DNA from: Mesocentrotus franciscanus
Taxonomy: Eukaryota; Echinodermata; Echinoidea; Camarodonta; Strongylocentrotidae
Length of the DNA: 64,000 nt
Assembly: GCA_037976565.1 (NCBI GenBank)
Contig: CP137679.1
Coordinates: forward strand, 25,711,547 to 25,775,546
Reading direction: 5' to 3'
In this document: in pieces, positions 55,989 through 64,000 of the stretch
Numbering within the stretch: position 1 is the first letter of the stretch
Layout: the number at the start of each line of letters is the position of its first letter
Made by a program: the position numbers and the translations under genes
The notes under the pieces: model-generated
The model's input: the letters and a program-made list of their open reading frames with translations, nothing else
Databases searched by the model: none
Told to the model about the DNA's origin: nothing

Positions 55989-58900
55989 AATGATGATTAT
56001 GATGATACTGCTGATGATGGTAGTGATGATGATGATAATGATAATAATTATGATAGTAACGATGAAAGTGATAATAAAAGTAATAATGATGGTGATGATG
56101 ATAGTGATGATGATAGTTATGAAGATAGTGATGATGGTAGGGGCGATGATGATGATGAAGAATCTTCATTTGAAGATGACGCTGACAGACACTGGCGTAC
56201 TGGTGGGGGGGCTTGGGGGGGCGCCAGCCCCAAATAAAATTAAACCATGACTTATATTCAATTCCATACAAGTGATTTATAAATGTTCGTGATATCACAT
56301 GATTTTCAACAAAATGCGCGTTTCGAGCGGGCCTTGCCCCGAAAAGAAAAAGGAACAAAATGGAGAGAGAGAAGGAAAAAGGAAAAGAGGAGATAAAGGG
56401 AATAAAAAGAGGAGAAGAAAAGAAAAGAAGGGGGATATCGGTTGCAATTTTCCCGCCAACAAGTTGTGGATCGCGGGGGGGGGGCAAAAGGCCCTTTTCT
56501 CTCCCCGCCCCCGCCAAAAAAAAGAGAGAAGGGAAAGGGAAAAAGGAGAGATAAAGGGAACAAAAAAAGAGAAAGAAGAAAAGAAAAGGGTGAAAAGAAG
56601 GGAGATCAGTTGCGATTATTCCCGCCAACAACATGTGAGTCGGGGGCGAAAGGCCCTTGCCTCCCCCCAAGCAAACCTAAATGGAAAGGGAAGGGGGAGG
56701 GAAAGGTAAGGAAAGAAAGAGAGAAAGGAGATAGGTAGGGAGATCAGTTGCGATTTTCCCGCCAACAAGATGTAGATCGGGGGCACTGGCGTACTGATGG
56801 GGGGTGAGCCAATTAGTGTCCTGCCAGTGTCACAATAAAATTCAAACGTGGTTCATTTCTAATTCGATACCGGTGATTTACAAATGTTGCTGAAATGACA
56901 TAATTATCCGAGATTTTTCCTCACTTTTTAGAAAATTATACTTTTCTATGCGTTTGTTGGAAAATTACAAAATCCTAAATTTACAGTCAGGCAAGAAATA
57001 TGCTTATTTAGAGGCCTACATTGCAGGGCCCGCAGAACGACGGGCTCCGGGGCCTCGAGCTCCGCCCCCCTTTTTTGGAAAAAGTATACTAAACAGGCGC
57101 GGATCTACGGGGGTTAGGGAACCCCCTGGGCCGCCAGAAAAAAAGAAGAAACAAAAAGAAAGAATGCATACTGGAGAGAAACATTTCAAGTGCAAATATG
57201 GTGAGACTGAGATATTCAACTCATCTGGTAACTTAACCAAACACATGATAACTCTGGATATTAGTTATTACTGTATATTAAACTGTTACTTGATTTAAAA
57301 AGACGTTATCACGCACTGCTTTTTATGGTCTCCAATGTGTTAGTAGATGCCAGGAAAACATCACTTACGGGCCGGGGGTTCAAAATAGCCCCCCCCCAAA
57401 AAAAAAAAAATCGCCTCGCCGCTACGGGGCTCGTGGACGATGCTCTGCATCATCATTGGGTTAAACTGTTTAAACTGTTACTTGATTTAAAAAGACGTTA
57501 TAATGCACTACTTTTTATGGTCTCCATTGTGTTAGTAGATGCCAGGAAAACATCACATACGGGGGTTCAAAATAGCCCCCCAAAATCGCCACGCCGCTAC
57601 GCGGCTCGTGGACGATGCTCCGCATCGTCATTGGGTCAAATTGTTTTAACTGTTACTTGATTTTAAAAGACGTTATCAAGCACTGCTTTTTATGGTCTCC
57701 ATTGTGTTAGTAGATGCCAGGAAAACATCACTTACGGGCCGGGGTTCAAAATAGCCCCCAAAAAAAAAAAAAAAAAAAAATCGCCTCGCCGCTACGCGGC
57801 TCGTGGACGATGCTCTGCATCGTCATTGGGTCAAACTGTTTAAACTGTTACTTGATTTAAAAAGGCGTTATAATGCACTACTTTTTATGGTCTCCATTGT
57901 GTTAGTAGATGCCAGGAAAACATCACATACGGGGGTTCAAAAAAGCCCCCCAAAATCGCCTCGCGGCTACGCGGCTCGTGGACGATGCTCTGCATCGTCA
58001 TTGGGTCAAATTGTTTTAACTATTACTTGATTTAAAAAGACGTTATCAAGCACTGCTTTTTATGGTCTCCATTGTGTTAGTAAACGTCTGGAAAACATCA
58101 CTTACGGGACGGGGGTTCAAAATAGCTCCCCAAAATTGCCTCGCCGCTTCGCGGCTCGTGGACGATGCTCCGCATCGTCATTGGGTCAAATTGTTTTAAC
58201 TGTTACTTGATTTAAAAAGACGTTATCGAGCACTGCTTTTTATGGTCTCCATCGTGTTAGTAGATGCCAGGAAAACATCACTTACGGGCCGGGGCTTCAA
58301 AATAGCCCCCTGAATTGCCTCGCCGCTTCGCGGCTCGTGGACTCCGCATCGTCATTTGGTCAACCCCCACCCTTAGCAAAAAGCTAGATCCGCCCCAATC
58401 CACACCAATTATTAGTGTCTTGCCAGTGTCACAAATAAGGTATCAAAAAATGCTCATCTGACCGTAATTAAACACCTAAAACTCCTGAGCCTCCAAGGGC
58501 TCTGCCCCTGGACCCAACCAATGGCCCTAAGACGGGCCCCTGGATACTTATTTGGCCGTAATTTATTGCCTAAAACCCCTGAGCTTCCGGGGCTACGCTC
58601 CCTGGACCCCACGCCAATTAGTGTCCTGCCAGTGTCACAAATAAGGTATCAAAATATGCTCATCTGACCGTAATTAAACGCCTAAAACCCTGAGCTTCCA
58701 GGGGCTCTGCCCCTGGACCCAACCAATGGCCCTAAGTCAGGCCCCTGGATACTCATCTGACAGTAATTTATTGCCTAAAATCCCTGAGCTTCCGGGGGCT
58801 CCGCCCCCTGGACCCCACGCTAATTAGTGACCTGCCAGTGTCACAAATAGCGTATCAAAATATGCTCATCTGACCGTAATTAAATGCCTTTAACCCCTGA

Positions 58901-61900
58901 GCTTCCGGGGGCTCCGCCCTCTCGACCCCACCAGGGAGCCTAAAGCTGGCCCCTGAATGCTCAATGACCGTTATAAAATGCCTCAAATCCCTGAGTTTCA
59001 GGGGTTCAGCCCCCTGGACCCCACGCCAATTAGTAACCTGCCAGTGTCATGAATAAGGTATCAAAATATGCTCATCTGACCGTAATTAAATTGACCTTGA
59101 CCCCTGCCGGGCTTTGCCCCTAGACCCCACGCCAATTTACACTACGCTCTATACCTGATCGTAAATACTTTAGCCTCTCCCCACCCACTTTGATAAACGT
59201 TCAGCGGGGCCTGCATGTAAGAGTGGGGTGGTGCGGATTTTTTTGTCTGCCAGCCCCCCCCCCCAAACTTTTTTGCTCATTACGCCACTGCTGACAGACT
59301 CCTCTTTTATTCTTCTCTGTATACGTACAGCATAATCTGTCGATGAAAAAGGGACAAGCCAACTTCATGAAAATTAAGGCCAAATACAAGATACCTCCGC
59401 CTGTATCCGGTGAGTATTGTATATGTACATGTACAAAATGCATTCTATTTGAGGCAAATTGATGTACTTTTCCGGGGGCGTGCCCTCTGAACCCCAATCG
59501 TTGCTTTTTAGTAAAATGCGTATATATAACCATATATTGTCAATGGTAGCAGTGCTATCATTCCCAACTCTTCATCATATTTATTCGCGATGGTGTCGGT
59601 GGATGTTTTTCTTACCCTGCAGGTGAGCTTTTAACCCCTCGCGCGGTCGAACTGATGCTGGTCCTACATCACGATCTATCCCGTTACCATGGTGACGACA
59701 CGATAAACTACATCACTAATATTTCAAATCAGGTTAGTTTCACAAGGTCAATGTACATTGATATGTGATAAAATTTCTCAATACTTGACATCCCTTTCAC
59801 ATCACCACACCGACTCCATACTCACCGTTAACCGACTTTTTTTGTCCTTTCCGGGATAATGGCGTTCTATGTTCGGTCTAGCTGTTGTCGGTCTGGTTTC
59901 GGTCTCGTCGATATAATTGGGATGTAATTCTTACACTATGAAAAACTATCCTGTGCACCAGAATTCTGACATATAAAAGTTGCGACTTGCGATTAATCCA
60001 ATTCGAAGTATTCATCGTTCTTATTTGCTTTTGTGGGTCTACAATTTGTTGGGGCACATGAACACTGCGATTTGGGGGCAAATTTTGTGTGCTTAAAGTC
60101 CAAGTCCACTCCAAAAATAACTTACTTTCAATAGAAGCAGAAAAATCAGACAAACCAATCAAAAAAAGTTTGAGCAAAATCGGATAACTAATAAGAAAGT
60201 TATGAATTTTTGAAAAAGTATGTAAAACTATGGAACAATGGAAATCACTACACAAATTGCCAATTTGGTTATCAGTTTGTGACGTCATGTCCTCACTATT
60301 TATCAATTGCTTTATATAGTTTAATCCCATTAATTTTCCTTTTATCCCCTAAAACTTGATTTCCCATGCCTTTGCCCAGGTTATATGATTTGTATCATAT
60401 TGCGTGCCTGACATTTCACACAAAAATTCATGAACTTTGAAGAATTGATACTATTTTCTGAATATTGTATATTCATAATTATTTATTTTTATATAAATAG
60501 TTTATAAAAATCCACATTTTTCATGATTAAACTGGAAAAAATTACTCTATATTAGTGCATCCACACAAAAACATATTACTATCAATCTAACTTGGATGCT
60601 GGTGTGAAGAAATAAGATTCTTAGGGAGAAAATAGGAAATTTATATTATCAATATAAAGAAAATAATTAGTGGATAGTGAGGACATGACGTCACAGACTC
60701 ATGAGTGAGTTGCCAATTTGTCTTGTGATTTTCAAAGTTTTGCATATCGTCCAAAATTCATAACTTTGTTATTAGTCATCCGATTTTGCTCAAACTTTTT
60801 TTGATTGGTTTGTCTGATTTTTCTGCTTCTATTGAATGTAAGTTATTTTTGGAGTGGACTTGCCCTTTAAGGTATGCAAAAGTTGGTTTTAAAAGGGCAC
60901 GGGTTGGTTGTGCCCCTCCCCCTTTAATCAATGGTTGATCACAACTTGCTCTATTTTGTGTTTTTATAATGAATATTCACATTTTAAGGAAATCATAATT
61001 ATTGATTATGTCTCCATTTTGTCTATGTACAGGCAGCGGACTTATGGAGTGATATCCCAAACCTTGGTGTAAATATTACAGTCAGGGTCACCAAAACCGT
61101 TTTTCTGATGGATGATACGGTAATAATTTATTTCAATGTTTGGTTTGAACAATTTATTATATTCAAATTCATTATTGATGTTATTAGAGTACTACATTAA
61201 ACATCACTTCAGATGTTGATGGCACACCCGAAATATGACTTGCTGATATTATGGTTAAAAGAAGTATAACTCTATTAATCTGCTTGTTTTCCGCTTCTTC
61301 TCTTTTCGATTATGGATTTTCACACTGTATGTTCATTCAACCCAACTTGTGCTTTCAACATTTTAGTCTAAAATAATTACAGTTCCATTCAACCACCATT
61401 TTTCTTTGTATAATTTCATCATGATCATACAAACGATTGTTAAATATATGATGAGTATGGATCAAAATAATCAAATCAAATCAATCACATCTTGGAAGGT
61501 ACAAAATAGTATATCGACATTGAACTGATTCAATTGAATGAATCAGTTAATTTAAAATTGAATAGAATTCAACTTGAAAAGTTGGTTAGGGTGGAGGCAA
61601 AGATAATGACCAGAAATTAAATTTTAAATTTACCTTTTTTTTTGCTCAAGGGGGTGTTGAGTAATTTTTTAATTTTTTTTAGTGCATACTAAAAGAAATA
61701 TTTGTTTTAGTGCTCACTATCAGTTCAAAAGTTCAAAATAAGATTGCGATTATCGTATTAAAAAAAAAAAACAATTGTAATGTATTTTTCTTATAGAACG
61801 CCTTACCCATTGAATCAGATGCGAACCAACTTCTAAGAAATTTCTGCAATGATTGGCAGAATGAAAATAAATACTGGCATAGGAACGAGTTCGACGCCAT

Positions 61901-64000
61901 GATTCTTATTACAAGGTAAGATTAATAATCTGTCCAAAATATTTTAAAGAAAAATTTACAAAAGAGTCTTTTGAAATTAACTATTTGTGAAGTATTGTTG
62001 TATCTATTTGCCTTAATACAAGTCCTGTAATTTTGATATAAAAGTTATGTCCATTATTTATTTATTTATTCATTAGACTACGTCATGTACTTTGGAAAAA
62101 CATTAGGCAAATTTTTAAAGAAAATGTTGTGGAGTCGATTATTATGAACGCTTGACCAAAGCTTAAGATTAAATAAAATAAACTAATGTTTGAGGGGAGC
62201 GGGTTGAAGTAAACATAAAAAAAAATGTATGAGTGTGTACGGTCCATAATTTGAGATGTGTTTGGAACGTATTCAGTTTTATTTTATTTTGTAAACATAC
62301 TACTGATCATCATAATTACTAGAATTGGTAAAAACAAAAATGAATAAGAAACATTCAGTATATTCAGTATATTATTTTTACATTCTAAATGGTCAAATTT
62401 GATCAAATTTTATAACCAATTTTACTTACATTCCAAATAACTAGTCTTTTGCTTTTTTCAGAGAGGATCTCCACCTGAATAATAACTACAATGCTACGGG
62501 GCTAGCCTATATGCATGGGGCATGTGATGACGGCTACCAGTGTGCCGTGGTACAGGATACTAGCCCGATGGGGACCGCCATAACATTGGCACATGAACTG
62601 GGACACTTGTAAGTCAAAATCGTTTAGAGATGTTGAATTTGGAATTTGGACGCTGGCATACCTAGGAAAGGGAGAACCGGGGGCACGTGCGCCCAGGCTT
62701 TTGGAGAACCTTTTTTGGGGCTCGCAGAGTTTTTGTAGACCCTTGCACCCCCTCGATCAAAGGACACTGGATCCGCCACCGAGTCTCCTGATTACTCATT
62801 TGCAAAATTACTAATATATGAATGCATATTCTTATTATTGATACGGTTGTTTTAGATTTTAGCTTTTGACAAAGTTGAATATGATTGTAGACCCGTGCAC
62901 CCCCTCGATCAAAGGACTCTGGATCCGCCACCGAGACTCCTGATTACTCATTTGCAAAATTACTAATATATGAATGCATATTCTTATTATTGATACGGTT
63001 GTTTTAGATTTTAGCTTTTGACAAAGTTGAATATGATTTCATGTTTTTAGATGTGAATAGTACTATGTTAAAAAAAATATATATAAAATTTATTTATTTA
63101 TATTTTTTTATTTTCATTGCAATCAAATATCAACATACAAAGAAAACATCAAACGATATGATAAACAATTAACAATTAACATCAAGACTTGATTAGCCAG
63201 CCAAAACAACTGAAAGTGGCAGAATTACATAATTTCAGTCTCCAGTTGCTATCATAGTAAATCACTCAAAATACAAGAGTGTCTATGACTATGAATTAGC
63301 ATGTTTGTTAGTAAATTTAGAATCTTATAGCACATTTGCCACCGCCTCGATGCTCAGTGAGAATGGAAATAAAGTAATTAGGCCTATGGCAAATCGCCGA
63401 TGTGACATTTTATGAGTTGTTTAAAGGTCCCCAGATATTTTGAGTGATTGCTGGGCCCTGTCTTACAAAGAGTTGATATTAATCGCAACTTATTTGCAAT
63501 TGATATCAATCGCAACTATGTACATAAGAGATGGGAGACCAGGCGCGGATCCAGGATTTCTTAGACGGGGGGGCACAATTTTTTTTTCTCCCGCAAATTT
63601 CAAAATCGCGCCGGTCGAAAATTCGCTCAGTGGGGGTTTGGGGGTAGTGAGCACATTGCAAAATGGAAATTCGCCCCGGCCGAAAATTCGCTCAGTTGGG
63701 GGTAGTGAGCACTAATTTTTTGGGGGACGTGCCCCTGTGCCCCCCCCTGGATCCGCCACTGGGAGACTGCAAACTTGCGATTGATTGGAGGACTTGTGAT
63801 TGATTTGGATCAATCGCAACTCTTTATAAGACAGGGCCCTGATGTGTGTACATGTATTTGTTTGATTGTACATGTACATCATGCGCTTTGTTTATTTATT
63901 TTATCTTTTATATCTCATTTTTATCTAGACTTGGTATGTATCACGACGGTCAGTTCAATGGTTGTATAGATCGGACCAACCTAATGAGTGGATACACAGT
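55807..64000 (+). CDS. Secreted ADAM/ADAMTS-like zinc metalloprotease (M12B), 5' seven exons
   Basis: Exons: 55807-55884, 59331-59409, 59623-59732, 61033-61119, 61797-61915, 62462-62608 and 63929-64000+ (cut by the window end). Exon 1 encodes a signal peptide. The catalytic domain runs from VELMLVLHHDLSRYHGDD to DDGYQCAVVQD, then HELGHLLGMYHDG (HExxHxxGxxHD: three zinc His and the catalytic Glu) and the Met-turn NLMSG. All junctions are GT-AG and phases agree. Only about 40 residues separate the predicted signal cleavage from the catalytic domain, so the usual prodomain with cysteine switch is absent or encoded elsewhere. Family members cleave extracellular matrix and cell-surface proteins. 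Disintegrin/TSP modules, if any, are past the window. The start was chosen for its signal peptide, its acceptable ATG context (ACCATGA) and phase match with exon 2. Confidence 0.9.
55919..56165 (+). repeat. (GAT)n microsatellite, interrupted
   Basis: Long GATGAT runs with interruptions. One frame gives an Asp-rich open stretch and another Met-rich. Neither joins in frame to exon 1 and exon 2, so it is treated as intronic. Confidence 0.85.
57160..57255 (+). pseudogene. C2H2 zinc-finger fragment inside the hAT composite
   Basis: The + strand reads MHTGEKHFKCKYGE, then IFNSSGNLTKHMITL. The linker HTGEK, the first Cys (FKC), and the conserved F, L and H spacing of a C2H2 finger are visible. The second Cys is missing (KYG instead of KYCG). 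It is a single relic finger with no gene around it. Confidence 0.6.
57300..58360 (+). repeat. Six-unit satellite with alternating 175/192-195-bp spacing
   Basis: TTTTATGGTCTCC recurs at 57321, 57513, 57688, 57883, 58058 and 58238. Each unit holds GTTAGTAGATGCCAGGAAAA and two small hairpins: CCGC(TAC)GCGG and GACGATGC(TCY)GCATCGTC. Two unit types alternate (CACTGCTTTT with CTTACGGG; CACTACTTTT with ACATACGGG), a dimeric higher-order repeat. Confidence 0.88.
58400..59130 (+). repeat. Tandem array of about 206 bp with GC hairpins
   Basis: CCAGTGTCA starts at 58423, 58629, 58834 and 59041. Units contain TGCTCATCTGACCGTAATTA and one or two GGGGGCTCCGCCCCC-type hairpins followed by TGGACCC. The terminal unit is decayed. 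Confidence 0.88.
59331..59409 (+). CDS. Metalloprotease exon 2
   Basis: Reads HNLSMKKGQANFMKIKAKYK and then IPPPVS in phase 0 from exon 1, leaving one base. Lys-rich linker. Donor GTGAGT at 59410. Confidence 0.72.
59623..59732 (+). CDS. Metalloprotease exon 3 (start of catalytic domain)
   Basis: Acceptor CCCTGCAG. Reads GELLTPRAVELMLVLHHDL and then SRYHGDDTINYITNISNQ. The xVELxLVxxxxLxxYHGxD opening is typical of M12B proteases. Phase 0 end, donor GTTAGT. Confidence 0.88.
59733..61032 (+). other. Metalloprotease intron 3, with a TTAA foldback
   Basis: Contains the 778-bp TTAA element at 60093-60870. The remainder is AT-rich. Confidence 0.8.
60093..60870. mobile_element. TTAA-target foldback MITE, family delta, 778 bp
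   Basis: TTAA then AGTCCAAGTCCACTCC. The right end is the complement of AGGGCAAGTCCACTCC, then TTAA (60867-60870). The arms extend about 150 bp (TCTGATTTTTCTGCTTCTAT, CAAAATCGGATAACTAATAA and complements), with GACGTCA near both inner arm ends. No coding capacity. Confidence 0.88.
61033..61119 (+). CDS. Metalloprotease exon 4
   Basis: 29 codons: AADLWSDIPNLGVNITVRVT and then KTVFLMDDT, phase 0 to 0. Matches the strand/helix segment after the first helix of M12B domains. Donor GTAATA. Intron 4 (61120-61796) shows nothing recognisable. Confidence 0.87.
61797..61915 (+). CDS. Metalloprotease exon 5
   Basis: Acceptor TTTTTCTTATAG. Reads NALPIESDANQLLRNFCNDW, then FDAMILITR: the LL..FC.W and HDxAxLIT-like motifs of ADAMTS/M12B (here FDAMILIT). 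Donor GTAAGA, phase 2. Intron 5 (61916-62461) is AT-rich with nothing recognised. Confidence 0.9.
62462..62608 (+). CDS. Metalloprotease exon 6 (zinc site, first part)
   Basis: Reads EDLHLNNNYNATGLAYMHGA, then CDDGYQCAVVQDTSPMGTAI, then TLAHELGHL. The GLAY..G.C...C.V.QD pattern is ADAMTS-like. Donor GTAAGT splits the Leu codon after HELGH. Confidence 0.93.
62733..63036 (+). repeat. 152-bp tandem duplication
   Basis: TTGTAGACCC starts at 62733 and 62885. Copies differ at very few sites (CCTTGCACC against CCGTGCACC), so it is recent. Confidence 0.92.
63453..63840. mobile_element. Foldback element (GGGCCCTGTCTTA ends)
   Basis: Left GGGCCCTGTCTTACAAAGAG and right complement of AGGGCCCTGTCTTATAAAG, with GATTGAT/ATCGCAAC repeats inside each arm. 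It hosts a hAT-like insertion at 63544-63760. Confidence 0.75.
63536..63768. mobile_element. hAT-like MITE nested in the foldback
   Basis: Ends CAGGCGCGGATCCAGG and CTGGATCCGCCACTG. TGGGAGAC occurs on both sides, though the right copy overlaps the TIR end by two bases. Related to 44618-45008 (shared CGCTCAGT...GGGGGTAGTGAG pieces). Confidence 0.72.
63929..64000 (+). CDS. Metalloprotease exon 7 (zinc site end, Met-turn), partial
   Basis: Acceptor TTTTTATCTAG. Reads LGMYHDGQFNGCIDRTNLMS and then GYTV, and is cut by the window end. Supplies the third zinc His, the Asp of the reprolysin motif and the Met of the Met-turn. Confidence 0.92.

Larger units (their letters stand above)
56182..59298. 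mobile_element. hAT-type composite element, 3.1 kb, with exact 8-bp target duplications
   Basis: CTGACAGA flanks both ends (56182-56189 and 59291-59298). TIRs CACTGGCGTACTGG and the complement of CAGTGGCGTAATGAG. Inside: three units of CCCGCCAACA-containing GA-rich DNA (about 56440-56770), a second left-end-like copy (CACTGGCGTACTGATGG, about 56784), a decayed zinc-finger fragment, a six-unit satellite (57300-58360) and a 206-bp array (58400-59130). No transposase was recognised. Confidence 0.82.
55885..59330 (+). other. Metalloprotease intron 1: (GAT)n and a hAT composite
   Basis: From GTAAGT to GTATACGTACAG. (GAT)n lies at about 55920-56160. A 3.1-kb transposon occupies 56190-59290, ending only 40 bases before exon 2. 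Confidence 0.75.
62609..63928 (+). other. Metalloprotease intron 6: duplications and nested MITEs
   Basis: 62733-62884 and 62885-63036 are a 152-bp direct duplication carrying a hAT-like end (CTGGATCCGCCACCGAG). 63453-63840 is a foldback with a nested hAT-like element. Confidence 0.75.

Noticed and set aside
55716..56237. Asp-rich 173-codon open frame
   Set aside because: It is a translated (GAT)n microsatellite. Its frame does not match the signal-peptide exon, and the exon 1 donor and exon 2 acceptor splice in phase around it.

Overview
This is animal genomic DNA, AT-rich, with GT-AG introns and a very high load of transposons. The two clear multi-exon genes, both on the + strand, are a cholesterol 7-desaturase (Neverland/DAF-36 Rieske oxygenase, a family missing from most vertebrates) at the left edge and a secreted ADAM/ADAMTS-type zinc metalloprotease at the right edge. 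Neverland plus the style of the repeats suggests a marine invertebrate, most likely a deuterostome such as a sea urchin. The species call is inference.

Region 1 (1-12.4 kb): six 3' exons of the neverland-like gene, ending with TGA at 10953-10955. Exon 2 of the visible set carries one extra A in a homopolymer that breaks the frame. The 5.8-kb intron after it holds a nest of DNA transposons: two abutting TTAA-target elements, an insertion flanked by TA inside the larger one, and a hAT-type MITE with an 8-bp duplication. Two other introns carry decayed copies of exon 3' ends with splice donors. A possible terminal exon of an unknown small membrane protein lies at 12236-12368.

Region 2 (12.4-19.8 kb): mostly featureless intergenic sequence with a hAT MITE (14158-14413), a small inverted repeat and GA-rich tracts.

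Region 3 (19.8-52.9 kb): a segmentally duplicated cluster of KCTD6/21-like BTB genes, all on the minus strand. Copies A, C and D are intact (223 aa). B is broken by a TTAA transposon and a frameshift, E has lost its BTB core in frame, and F is an N-terminal fragment. The A-to-B block is repeated as D-to-E. Each unit carries shared flanks, dead LINE fragments and TIR elements, and the cluster is bounded by inverted copies of one flank. Presence and absence of insertions give relative dates, and copy C looks like a recombinant of the two KCTD subfamilies.

Region 4 (53-55.8 kb): a foldback element abutting another TTAA element, then low-complexity intergenic DNA.

Region 5 (55.8-64 kb): seven exons of the metalloprotease, from signal peptide to the HExGHxxGxxHD zinc site and Met-turn, cut by the window end. 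Intron 1 contains a 3.1-kb hAT-type composite with exact 8-bp target duplications that carries satellite arrays and a decayed zinc-finger fragment. Later introns hold a 778-bp TTAA foldback, a tandem duplication and a nested foldback/hAT pair.

The two edge genes are unrelated in function. No operon-like logic, tRNA, rRNA or CRISPR array was seen.
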